This document shows positions 33,395-45,100 of a stretch of DNA of 64,000 nucleotides, piece after piece. The notes beneath the pieces are model-generated. The model ran no database searches. It was given only the letters and a program-made list of their open reading frames with translations, and had not been told where the DNA came from. Where the stretch lies: NCBI GenBank assembly GCA_018806985.1, contig JADANN010000398.1:1507501-1571500 (forward strand), in the 5' to 3' direction. The first letter of the stretch is position 1, and each line of letters begins with the position of its first letter. The stretch is from Angiostrongylus vasorum. Taxonomy: Eukaryota; Nematoda; Chromadorea; Rhabditida; Metastrongylidae. The translations under genes and the position numbers were made by a program.

Positions 33395-33960
33395 TCAATT
33401 GACCAGCGCATTTATGTCTCGCATTTGACGTATATTCTTGTGGATCCCAAGAGTGGATAGTTTTTTGGAGATCTGGAGTCCCAGAATTGCTGAGACCTGC
33501 AAAATGTTTGATATGCTGATAATACTTCGGAAAACATCGTTCAGGCGTTCTGTGCGCGAAAATTTCTAAGTTGTTGAGGACTCACGCCAGTGCTGCGTGG
33601 GGAGACCGTTGTGTTATGAAGGTAAGCACGGAGTTTCGTCCCTGTTGGCTAAATGAATGGTAGCTTCTTTGAAATGCTTGAATGCTGCTCATGCTTTTCT
33701 TGTTCTTCTGTTTAATGCATCTGTTATATCGTATTCCATATCCTTGGAACTCCTTAGGTACACGTTGGGTGTGATCTCTGTGATCAGAAAATCGTTGTCT
33801 TTGATCTAATTACCTTCGCACCATGGGTTCTTCGTAAACTAAGTTTTCATCTGATATATGTACAGTCCAGTGTTTTTCCACATTCGTTGATTACGGCTGT
33901 ACTTCGTTGGTACTTCTCGAAAAAATTGCGATGTCCATAGCAATGCGATGTCAACTCGCC
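33395..33960 (-). mobile_element. RTE-2-like fragment, minus strand
   Basis: Shares CTTGTGGATCCCAAGAGTGG, GATCTGGAGTCCCAGA and AAACATCGTTCAGGCG-type sequence with 62935-63260, which carries RTE-2 C-terminal frames. Confidence 0.5.
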
Positions 33961-34436
33961 ATTGAAACTGACATACGTCAATCAAATGAACGGATACTTG
34001 TCATTTAGTGAAATGTTGACGAACGATATTAAGGAAATACAAGGTTAAACACGCAGTTACAAAATCACTGAAGGAATCTCGGAGAGTGTTTCTATTGGAT
34101 GGTGCAACATGTTCTCCGCTCTTGTGTAAATCGATTCTCACTGATCGAATTTCACTCGGATAAGATAGATCAGTAAAAACGAGTTTAGGGTTCAGATTCA
34201 GTAAGGGCAAAAGCACCTTTCACAGAGATTGATAAGGTCAGTATCGAGGATAAGGATAGCACAAACTCAACAGCTTACACGAAATGGATGATGCTGGCAT
34301 AGGTATGCCTCATTTGCTTTATTTATTCACAGATTACGGGCGATAAGTTAAAGTCATGAAGTTATTAGCGCAAGAAACATGTCGGATATTAATGTGCAGG
34401 CCAACATACTACCGGGTTAGTTTTTCGTAACATGTA

Positions 34437-34530
34437 AAGGATAAAGCATTTAGCGTTCAAGCATCCTTTAGGGATGTGCCATGCGTGCGACTTCATTAAG
34501 TAGAAGTGATCGAATGCAATGGTCTATGGT
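34437..34530 (-). repeat. SINE family A tail fragment
   Basis: AAAGGATAAAGCATTTAGCG and GACTTCATTAAGTAGAAGTG: reverse complement of the A 3' block and tail. Confidence 0.6.
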
Positions 34531-34589
34531 CTCAGCTAGTTCTATCGATCTTTTGCCATCAGCAATCACCCGTCAACGGGATTGATGCT

Positions 34590-34790
34590 GAGAGACAGGC
34601 GAAACGAAGGACCCGCATGGTGTGGTGGTGAACGCGTTACTTCCCGGAAAGGACAATAGCGCGTTCGTTCCCCACCATAGGCACCTGCGGTCCAGAGTTT
34701 TGCAAATATCTCAGCTTCGTTGAAGTTATATTTCGCAATATACCCTGCCATCAAAAAGAGTAGGCAGTAGGCAAAAAGGGCTAAAATCAG
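34590..34790 (+). repeat. SINE family C
   Basis: GAGACAGGCGAAACGAAGGA, GCATGGTGTGGTGGTGAACG, GCGCGTTCGTTCCCC (box B-like) and a tail with AGGCAGTAGGCAAAAAGG. Confidence 0.75.
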
Positions 34791-34799
34791 TGTTTTTAT

Positions 34800-35467
34800 C
34801 CTTCTAGACAAATCTGGTGACAATTTTGCAACTAGGGAAGGATGGGGGGACTGGTCGCCGCGGAGTGGGGGGATCGAAAGCCAGCATGTGGGTTGCAGAC
34901 ACATCCATTCACAGCGCTACAATGGCCCCCATGTTTGTTCTTCGCGAAAACAACTATCACCGACATTTCACTTTGTTAACACAAGTTTTTACTGATTGTT
35001 GCAGTATCCAAGCAATATCCGGCTTTCTCTGTATATTTTGCAGTAATTTCCAAGACCGACTTTCCATTAACCCCTGGCATTGATCAAATGATTCACTGTT
35101 TTCTTGGTGAGAGGTCACCAGTTTGTTATTTACTTCTTATTCATAAAAAAGCGCGTTTCAAAAAAATATTTGTTCTTCAAGAAAACAATGAGTTGTTTGA
35201 TCAGTGCCGAACTTCCGACTTGTAAAGGAGTACGTCCACTAGACAAAAGAGTGTCTTAGCTCGACAAACCCTACACTCCCTTCGCTGCTGCCTAAAACGT
35301 TGAGTCGTTCTGAACGTCACCGAGCGAAAACGATTGTGATGTATGCGGACTACCTGAGGACAGCAACTGAGTACTGAACATTAAAATGCAACTACTACGC
35401 GCCTGTCTTTGCAAGCAGGACATCATGTATGATCAGTTGAAGAAGTGCGCGACAAAGGGACACCGTT
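34800..35467. other. Intergenic, nothing identified
   Basis: No supported frame or repeat. Confidence 0.35.
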
Positions 35468-36240
35468 GTGCTCAGTATTTGTTGTGGCACCTTTAGAGGA
35501 GAAGAGTGGGTGAGTGGTGAGTCAGTGTTGATTTGCAACTCTGTTAGGTCCGATGCTAAAGTAAATTCACAGAGAAAAATCCGAGATGATTTGAGTAAAT
35601 CGCATAACACGACTTCAAGAAGGAATAGGACCACCGTTAACGAGGACCAAAAAATCACAGCAGGTCAAACAATGTGCCAGAAAATTCAAGACTTACTATG
35701 TCAGGGAAAGCTCGCCCTGACGGCGTTATTAGAACTGGGCTCAATTTTCTCACCATCTGAACCCGTTTCTAAGGTATCCTTGGTTAGGGTCGCATGTGGT
35801 TTATATGAACTTCAAGATAGACTCCGCAAGAAAGCTGGAGATGAAGCGCTAAATAGGAGCGTACAACAAGAAGTAGAGGCATTGCCTGTACCACCATTTC
35901 CTTAACCGTTCTTAGATGACAAGAACCCAATAATGAAGTTGACGTTAAGTTTTGGATATTTACGACCGGAACTTTCAAGGTTTTAATCACCATCGCGTGA
36001 AGAGTTACCGCTGCAAAGTCAAAGAAGTGGAAAAAATGTAGTACGCATTGAAAAACACAAGACTATCCGTTAATGATGAAGGCGAAGGCTTATAGCAACT
36101 CCTCATCAGTTAGATATTGAGGTAACGAAAAAGTATCTCGAAGATGCTTCTCTCTATCGCACATCATCTGAAAAGGATTTTAAAAGGCAACATCGAAAAT
36201 TGAACCACGAATGGGTCAAAGTGGCAAAACGGCTGGTTTA
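35468..36240 (+). pseudogene. Decayed coding block of unknown origin
   Basis: A 145-codon frame (35468-35905) contains a convincing amphipathic stretch (CQKIQDLLCQGKLALTALLEL, split by its normal-looking composition into CQKIQDLL and GKLALTALLE) and LYELQDRLRKKAGDEA. Directly downstream, in another frame, are LDDKNPIMKLTLSFGYLRPE and, at 36095-36240, LDIEVTKKYLEDASLYRTSS then RQHRKLNHEWVKVAKRL to a stop. The protein-like character continues across frames and stops, which suggests a frameshifted pseudogene or an old transposon ORF rather than clean exons; I see no good donors between the parts. Family not recognised. The neighbourhood (33-42 kb) is almost all transposon debris. Confidence 0.35.
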
Positions 36241-36486
36241 AAACCATCAATTAATAACTATTACTCAATTCAAAAATCCAGTTACTAACATGTTCCGCTT
36301 TATGCTTACGTGTAATACTCATAAGTTAGTACAAAAAAGGGCCGATCTAGAGAAATCGTAAGCAGTGATTGAAATACCCTCTAATGCGCCAGCTAGTTCA
36401 TAATCGTCTATGCACAACGCAAAGTTGTATTATGCCCCTAACGGTGGAGACGGTGATTGCATGAGTTCGGGCACGATTTATCTGAT

Positions 36487-36735
36487 CCCTTATAAAGCGC
36501 GAAGGGACAAATATATTGGCCAAACGGGTAGACCACTCCGCGGCGGTAGTTGAATGCATCTCTGGCCTATTCAATGACTTGCGATGGTCCACGATGTATC
36601 GAGATAGTGCTGCTATCCTCCCAGCCAAGTCTGGTACCAAGTTGCCGACTCCGGAGGGATGGAAGGCTTGGTGAGCCTGGGGGCGAGAGATCGATCCCAC
36701 GTGTATTGCAGGGCACATCTAATCACTGCGCTGCA
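36487..36735 (-). repeat. SINE family A
   Basis: GTCTGGTACCAAGTTGCCGA, GATCGATCCCACGTG and CACTGCGCTGCACACG, the reverse complement of core, box B and box A. Confidence 0.8.
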
Positions 36736-37229
36736 CACGTCTTCTAACTTCTTAAATGAGTTACCTGAATGATAACTCACGCAATATACGAGGATGGTTT
36801 GCCCATTTTAGTAACGTTTTCATCCTTTCTGCTTATACTCGATCTCTAGGATTCGTTAAAACTTAGCGGACCTATAAACTACAATGAACGTACATGCGTT
36901 TCTTTTTAAGTACTTGCCAATATCGGTGTCTGACTTTTACTACTAGATGCGGCCATGTGCAACGTTACCTACAATTCTTGTATTGTTGAAATTTGCCATT
37001 CGATTAGAATACAACCTTCAAAAAATTGTTTATATCATAAGTCATTTTAATGTGATTTTCTAGCCTAATTCTTTTTTGTACTACTCTTCTAACTCGGTGT
37101 TGGCAATTTTAACCGTTATTTTTTATAAAAATGATGAGAGACAAAAAGTAAATTTAAGAGATTCTTTCACTGGAATTGAAGATGGGTCTTTGCTGAGAAA
37201 ACTCGCACTAAACCAACAACGCATCAGGC

Positions 37230-37888
37230 CAAGGAACTGCCTACAAACGTAGAGTTCCGTGGCGCTTCAAGAGGCTCCACATCGGGAGCTAACAACGAAT
37301 AACTCGCAGTTCCGGAGAATCATCGAAGTTGATTCTCCCACAATCACACGAGAAATTGTCGGAAACGTCGACGACTGTCCGGTTGTGTGGCATTTGGAGC
37401 AAACTGGAAAGTTGAGAAACACGACATGTCTGTGTTTCATCGGCTTGCATTGCCGTTTTGAATTCTGCTCTTCACTTTCTTAGCGCGACAAACAGTGAAA
37501 AGTTGACGACAACGTTGAGTGCAGTAGTTGTATGGAAATTCAAATGTACTTTAGAATAAGGTTCTAATCACTGTTTGTTGCTCTGCAATAGCCCCAATTA
37601 GCCACAACTTCCTAAATCATGGCCAAGCGCTCACTTGAGTGACGTGGGGTCTTGAATAATGAAAAAAAATACAATAAGAACTAAAGCACACTTATTTTGA
37701 TTAGGTCATTAGAAAAAGGTTGGATCCTTTTGCACGACTACGCCTCAACAGACGTTGTACAAGTAACTCTGCAAAAGTTGGACGAGTTGTTTCACGAAAC
37801 TCTACTCCCTAACCACGCGACCACAACTTCTTTAAGCGGCACCTCAACGAATAATCCCAAGACAAAACCTACGGATCGTACGGGTTAA
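37230..37888 (+). pseudogene. Relic of a mariner-type transposase
   Basis: Two plus-strand pieces recall the mariner transposase. At about 37310-37420 a helix-turn-helix-like stretch reads IIEVDSPTITREIVG, then VVWHLEQTGKLRN, matching the family pattern of an acidic helix, TTRE and a HL...GK recognition helix. At 37697-37888 the frame reads GWILLHDYASTDVVQ then TLQKLDELFHETLLPNHA, like the HDNARPH box followed by the conserved Leu-rich helix and LPHPPYSP region. Catalytic spacing is destroyed and the middle of the gene is missing. Terminal inverted repeats were not identified. The identification is by motif memory only. Confidence 0.5.
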
Positions 37889-38523
37889 TAGCTAAGCTTC
37901 TGTTAAAATTGCAAGGAAAAAGCTACAAATCGACAGCCAAGCTTCTGTCAAAATGCCTATGAAGAATTCGTCTCTTCTAACGCTTCAGAATTTATGTAAT
38001 TGGACTGAATATACTTATGTCTTATTAGCAAAAACATTTAGGTTTGATGGTTTTCCCTCTAGTGGATAAAGTAGTGTTCGAGCCCAGTATTAATGATTCT
38101 TTAAAACTGCGGCCACTTTTACGTCACCCTAATGATTCAATCTTCAAAGGTTAAACCGACATATCACATCTAATTGTGATTGGAATAAATAAAACTAGAC
38201 GTCATAGGTCTTTTCCAACATGACATATGCTTCTTTTTCTATATCAATAAAATTGCGATTTCTCGAAGCCAACAAAATACAGCCTTTCCTTGTAGGCCGT
38301 TTAGGGTTGTGTTTCGCCCGGCGAAGTGTTTGAAACAACAGCATTTCCACCGACAGCTCCGATAGTATACGTCGTTGGCGTTGGCGACAGCCCGGCCACC
38401 GTTAGAAACATGGATTCTCTATATTACTATGCTTTTTTAAATGTTAGGTTTAAAGTGACTTTAACCTTGAACTAGAAGTAATATTCCGGTAAAATTACAC
38501 AAACTCTTGTAGCGATGAGTCAA
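37889..38523. other. Intergenic, nothing identified
   Basis: AT-rich, without a frame or repeat that I recognise. Confidence 0.35.
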
Positions 38524-41500
38524 ATCTCTTCGATCACCTGTCACCTGTACCACCTGTGGTCAAGTTGATCGTTGAGTGAGTCGAGCTGGCGCCAGTAAAT
38601 CTTCCATTTTTCCCTGTCGGGTGCAAGAGTAGCCCAGTGAGTTCTGCTCGCTCTAGGGACTCGTCGAGCATCATATCTTTCTTCCAGGCTCTTCGTGAAG
38701 AAGTCTGACCATCGAGTCGGTGGTCTTCCTGCAGTGTGTTTAAAATCCCGAGGAATCCAGTCAATAACGGGTCCTGTCCATCGGTTGTCATTCATACGCA
38801 TTACGTCCCCGGCCCACCTTATCTTCGACTATTTTGCGTACAGAACGGCATCTTTGATTTTTGATCGTTGACGCAAGTCGGAGCTTGGGATCCCCTCCCT
38901 TACTTGTGTGAAACGGGATCCTCCTAGCATCTTAACCTTTTTATTTACTGCCTATTCTTTTTAACGGCAGGGTATGTTGCGAAATATAACTTCTGCAATG
39001 CTGAGACATTTGCAAAACTCAGGACCGCAGGTTTCTGCGGTGGGGGAACGAACGCGCTATTGTCCTTTCCGAGGGAGTAACGCGTTCACCAGCACACCAT
39101 GCGGGTCCTTCGTTTCGCCTGTCTCTCAGCTAGTTCTATCGATCTTTTGCCACCCACTCCTAGCATCGTTGTTTCGCGTACGCGTTCAATAACGCTGAGT
39201 GATCTTTCATCCTGTTTACGCAGCGACCAGGTTTCTAACGCATACGTTAACGTAGAAAGTACCGTTGGGTCGAAAAGGTGGGCACGGTATTCGGGTGTTC
39301 TTTGTCCTCTTCACTACACCTTCGATACTCTTGAAAGTTTCCCAGGCCCCCCATTTCCTTTTGCTCAGCTCTGGAGCTAAGTCGTCCATCATATTGATTT
39401 CCCGACCTAGATAGACATAACTAGAGCATTCGGAGATATTCGTTCCGTTGAGCGTGAATGGCGCATGCGAAACCAATCCGTTCCTCATGAACATCGTTTT
39501 TGTGAGATTTAGTCGAAGACCAATCTTTCCACGGGCTTTATCGAAGTCGGCAAGCATACGTTCCGCTTGGCTAATGTTTTGTGTTATAAGGACGAGCAAA
39601 GCGAAGATAGTGTAACTGCCGACCACTGATTTTCACTCCCATATTATCCCATTCCAATGTTCGCATGACGTTTTGGAGGGTGGCGGTAAATAATTTTTGC
39701 GAGATAGTGTCGCCTTTCCTAACTCCCTCCTTTCACGTCGATGTTAATATCGTTGTAGAATGGTGATATCTTGGTTGTGAGGTTTTTTGTACACCTCACG
39801 AAGAACCTTTATGTACTGAATAAGGACTCCTTGACTATCAAGGGCTCCCATGACTGCTTCTATCTCAGTTGAGTCAAAGGCCTTCTTTAAATCGATGAAA
39901 GTGAGACAGAGCGGTCTTTTGTACTCTCGTGATACTTCAGTAAGCCTTGTTATCGTGTAGATGTGGTCCATCGTACTAAATCCTTTTCGAAACCCCTGCT
40001 TGCTCACTTTGCTCTCCTTCGTCCAGTGTTCTGTCAGTCCTGTTTAGGATCGCTCGAGTGAGAATTTTGTAGGCGACAGAGAACAACCAGATTGGGCGAT
40101 AGTTGCTAGTATCGTGCAGGTCAACATTGTTGAACAACAACACGGTCTTGCTGGTCTTCCATTGAGTAGGGACCTTGCATTCAGACAGGTAACGTGTGAA
40201 GAGCCGAGCCAGTGTGTTTATGAGGACTGGCGGAAGGTTCTTCGGGTGTTCTGATCTTATCCTGTCCGGACCTAGCGCTGTTCGATTTTTTTACCGACGA
40301 AATAACATGTCGGATTTCGGAAAGGAGAACCGGTGGGACAACATATCCATCCTCCTTTATTCCATATTACAGGAGGTGGACGTTGCTATCGAAGAGATTT
40401 GAGTAGTATTCGTGAATGATTTTCTCCATTGCCTTTCTGGGCGCTGTTGTTCCGTCTAGGTGTTGGAGTGCAATCATCTTGGTCTTGTCATTGGCGAAGT
40501 TTCGGTGGACTTTGCCAATGCTTTTCCCAGCCTCTGCAGCTTCGACCATTACTGCTCCTCTTCTCTCTTTAAGATCTTCCTTTATCGCCTGTCTGCATAG
40601 TTTCGCAAGTTCGGACGTTAGTTCGCGGTTGCCTGCACCTCGTGCGATTCCACGCTGGCGCATCAGCTCAAGTGTTTCTGGAGACAGACGTCTCTCGGTG
40701 ACTTTTGAACTCTCAGCTTTCATGGCGCTAACGTGAAGATGTTGAATGAGCCGGTCGTATTTCTCGTCGATATTATCGACAACGGCACCTTCCCAACAGC
40801 AGATTAATGAATTGAATAAGTCCCAGTTTCGTGGTGGTTCTGGAACTTCGGTTTTTGAATTTAGCAGCTTTTTTCTCCTTTCCGCGAGAAATAGAATCTT
40901 GCACGAAGGAGGCGATGGTCTGATCCCGTGTAGGATTTTGGGACAGCGGTTAGGCGAAACCTTCTATTTACTATGAAGTGGCCTATTTCGTTTTAGTACT
41001 CTCCATTGGGAGACTCCCACGTCCAGCGTTGAGGGTGGAGCTTCTGGAATTGCGAGTTACCATGGATGGTCTTGGTCGCTATGATAAAGCCAGATAGCCG
41101 CTCACCTTGTTCGTTCCATTCTAATCCGTGGGTTCCAATGTGACGTTTTTCCAGACGTTCTTCTTGGTCCAATCTTGGCGTTGAAATCTCTAATGATGAC
41201 CTTGAAGAATGTATGATCTTCTCCGTAGAAGTTTTCCGAGTCCGTATAAGAACGCTTCGACTTTGGCTTCGTCATAGCTTGATGTCAGCGCGTAAACGAC
41301 GACGATTGTCAAAGCCGGTGTTGATCCACACCTTTTTAATCGTAAACATCCGATTCAGGTTGTAAGATGTTCGAATGAATCGATCTTCATGGACAAACTC
41401 GTGTTGACTAGAATGCCGACGCCGCCGACTCCTCTACTGTCGCATGTTCCGAGGAACAGTTCTTGCCCGGTGTCATAGACGGCGTTGAAAGGGTGGCGTC

Positions 41501-41920
41501 TTCTCGTCTCGGCCAGGCCGATGACGTCGTACCTTTATCCTTCTTGCTTGCATGAGCAAGTCTTCTATCGAGGACTAGGATGCAAGTGTACGTGCATTGC
41601 AGGTATAGATCTTCAACTTAGTCGTTTGGCGATTTAGGTAGCCTAGAGTAGGCCTGAGGTTTTACCGGCCTCTCCTTACTTGTCCTACCCAACGCTGCGA
41701 AATTGGGCCTCCTTCAGGGTCAGGGGAATGAGGCCCGTTTTTTTTACTGTGTTTAGCATTCTGATACCCACGTATAACTTGCTGGGCTTTGAACGTGGGG
41801 CCTGGGTATACTCACGGGTAGCTTGCCAGGCTCTCCCAGAGTGGACATGGAGCCTATTTGTTGGGGACGACTCCAAACCGCCTCCCATATACTTCCCTGT
41901 CACTTGATTGCAGGCTTTTA
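38524..41920 (-). mobile_element. RTE-1-like non-LTR retrotransposon, near full length, inactivated
   Basis: Reading right to left: leader (about 41.9-41.65 kb), apurinic-type endonuclease in shifted frames (41.6-40.9 kb), linker (40.72-40.38: ELAKLCRQAIKEDLKERRGA), reverse transcriptase (FRKGFSTMDHIYTI, LTFIDLKKAFDS; 39.6-39.2: RLNLTKTMFMRNGL, YVYLGREINMMDDLAPEL) and the C-terminal part (38.9-38.53: GRPPTRWSDFF). The catalytic FADD box is deleted: the sequence passes from LRFA straight to a disrupted LVLITQN. A family C SINE interrupts it at 38932-39156. Confidence 0.85.
38932..39156 (-). mobile_element. SINE family C nested in the RTE-1 copy, with target-site duplication
   Basis: 225 bp flanked by CTCCTAGCATC at 38921-38931 and 39157-39167. 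The uninterrupted RTE sequence at about 52.66 kb has one copy of this target. Gives the exact ends of family C. Confidence 0.9.
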
Positions 41921-42149
41921 GGCCGAATTGACTCGTAGAATGCAATCTCTTCCATAAATCCACCGAATTGGAGAGCTCTTTAATTAGTTTAGTCATTGAA
42001 AAATCAGCACCAAAAATGAAAGTGTAACTTGTGAGAACTGAAATAAACTATAGTTCGAGAAAACATTGAAAAATATTTCTGGAGTTACTTTATTGATCCC
42101 AATGTAAAATTTTAGAAAAAGTGATGTAATGGCGATTTTGGAGCAATAG

Positions 42150-45100
42150 AAGCTAACTTTGACAAATGTGATGAAGTGCTCTTTTTTCCGGTTAATTACT
42201 CAATAAATCCATGGATGCGATTGGAATATACGGTTGATACGAAGAAAGCAATGGAACAATGGAACAAATTGAAAGAAACGATCGAAGACTGTGGAGGGAC
42301 AGTTGAGGTCATGGAGCCAACAGAGGTATTTATGAATTTACAATTTTATGTTGTTAGGTTAAATGTCGGCCTGAAGTAATATGAGCAAACAGAGAGAGGA
42401 AATTAGAAATATGAAAGCTGTAGTTCCTGGCTTCACCTCAAAACGACAAGTACCAAGCGGCGTTGAATTTGGAAGAGCCGACCTCAAAAAGCGCATATCT
42501 ATTTGATATTACAGCTCCCCCGTGATAGGCTGTGAATGGTCTCATCTCTTGATTCCTATATGCTCCACATTTCAACGGACAGCAGCGTTCCCATCGTATT
42601 TCAGCAATAACTGAATGGAAAACTCGAAATGCATTGTGGATGTGAAACTCAGATTAGACAAAACCACCTCATTATCCACTTTTTTGATATGACAACTACT
42701 TGACATGACCGTGCTTCTCCTTTGTGCCCTGTGGTGCCTGGAAAAGATGTCTCAAGTCCCTGGAAATTCTGTCTCTTGAAAGTCCTGTCAATATCATCTC
42801 AGAAGCAAATTTCTGAAGCCAATGCGTAGTTACCATGTCTCCTCCCAACGGTTTACCGCCTCATCGTTGTTGGGAGGTGTTCCTGGGTGTCGGACTGCAA
42901 TGTACAGCGGGGGACTCATCCCCTGGCAGGGTCTCCCAAGGTGAGAACGAGTCCGGCATTTCCATCAGAAAGCTTAGCTAAGGGTAAACTAATACCAGGA
43001 TCCACCACCTGTTATAGAAGTCGCGTGGTGGTAAATGTCCCTCTGATCCACATGGGCTGCGAATGTCTGTGGTGGCGAAGACAAAGGGGCACACTTTGGC
43101 CAGGCTGACCTCGGGACTCCAGGGAACCATAATGGCTTAACCAGCAAATCTCCGAAAAGTGAAGATTATGCTGGGGGCCGCACAACCAGGGAGTACGGGC
43201 CATTCAAGTACCAAGTATCAAATAAGTTACCATGTCTTGAACCGCAACAGGCTAATGTCAGGGGAGGAAATTAATAGATTTGCTCAATCCTGATTCGTTG
43301 CCAAGTGCATTTTACACCTTTTACTTTAAAGAAGATGTGATTGCGAATCTTTTTCCCACAAAGATTTCGCATGGTTAATGGTAATGCTGCATAGGGTGTC
43401 CACACCCAGATCAAAAGTGAGCATGCATTTGTCTGAATATATGGCTGCGTTCAAAAGAGGGGCACTCTGTTCTTATTGCGCTGAGCTGGCTTATACACTC
43501 GACGCATACTTGGACACTTGGATACTTGAGCCGCCAGTTTGCATCCGTTGTGCGGACCCCAGCACATCTTTCGATTCTTTTCTTTGCCTCGCAATCCTCG
43601 CCCATCGTGGTTTGATTCGGTCGCGGTGGTAGTTGCGAGTCCCACACCGTGATCTGTAAAACAACTACAGCTGCGAGCACAGCTTTTTGACTTCAGTTAC
43701 TTCGTCGTGTCCACTCTGCAGTTCTTTTCTGTCTCGTCTGTCTGTCGTCTGTTCTTCTCACTATATGACCCGCCTATCTGTATTTTACTTTACATGTGTA
43801 TTCCCTTAGGTCTCGAAGATGAGATGGATTTCGATTATCACACGTTCTAGTTCCGGCCTTATGTTTCGGAAGCCAAATGTATTTCAAAAAGACAAGTTCA
43901 AGCGCTCTATGATTAGGGCGCAACATCCCTGAGGTGGTTGAAGTGCTAGCCCAAGTCTTTCCCTGTTGTACGCGTAGTTGCATTTTATGAATACGGTCAT
44001 CCTTGTTGTAAGTGCACATCGTATCGTGCGAGAAGTTCCGACCAAATGCCAGCAATCAAATGGTCAAAATAAAGGAAGAATTGCTTTTCATCCTTGGGGT
44101 TGTTTTCAGAAATGTGTCCTAGGTGTATCTTAAAGAAGTCCAATAAGCTTGACGTAACTATGTGCAGCACTACATAATATTCGAAGCTATCCAGTTATGC
44201 ATAGATAGCGGCTTACCCAAAAAACAAGAAAGGTGAAGGGTCTTATATGGTAAGCGTGATGATCTTTCGGAGCAGCTTTAATGCATGCGACTAGTGGAAA
44301 CGTCACCAATGCCCGATTAATTCAAAAGCTGATTGATATTCCGAGAAGTGATGGAGGTGGTGACGTTTGTTCTGCTGATGAACAGCCTGTCTTTTTTCTT
44401 GGAACACTGTGTGAAGGGTCATTGTTGTGCCCTTTACAAAAAACAATACCGTAATCCATTTTCTGGCAGAAGAAGATAGAAACTTAGTGTCTGCTCTTTT
44501 AACAGGCCTCGAAAGACCTGCCGGACCTCGTATTCACCGCGAATTCTGCAATCATCAGAGGCAGACAAGTGTATATAGCGAATTTTCTTCATCCACAGCG
44601 GAAGCCAGAATCGAAAATTAATGAACTATGGTTTCGGAACCATGGATACTATACTTACTTTAATTCAAAGGTTCCACACGAGGGTAAGTCGTTCGCATTC
44701 ATTTTCCAAATCTGATAAGTTGCGGTGGGTAGTATTCATGACAGTGATAGAGAATGGAATGCAAATCTTTTCAGCTTTCAAAAGGTGTCTTAGTAATAGC
44801 GAAATAGTCAGTTGTTTCGACAACTTAATGGAGTTCCTTGATTTTGCGGTTGGACTTCCTAGTGATCATCAGACTAAAAGTTCCAGGAGCACTCCATAAT
44901 GTGTTTCAACGTCAATATCGCTTCAATACGGTTGTTACCAAATTGGGAATTTTTGCACTAAGCTTTTTCGAGGTTTTTATCGAACACTCTGCTTTCAATC
45001 TTTGATTTCAAGCCCTAGTGATTTGAAGCTTATGAGATCACCTAATGTCCCACTTCTGTCGAAGTGAGATGGTGAGCTTTCCACAGTTAAATGCTAACTA

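Noticed and set aside
43411..43680. 89-codon minus frame with a cysteine pattern
   Set aside because: Lies within the intron of the DDAH-like gene, no start or splice support; the cysteines show no family pattern.
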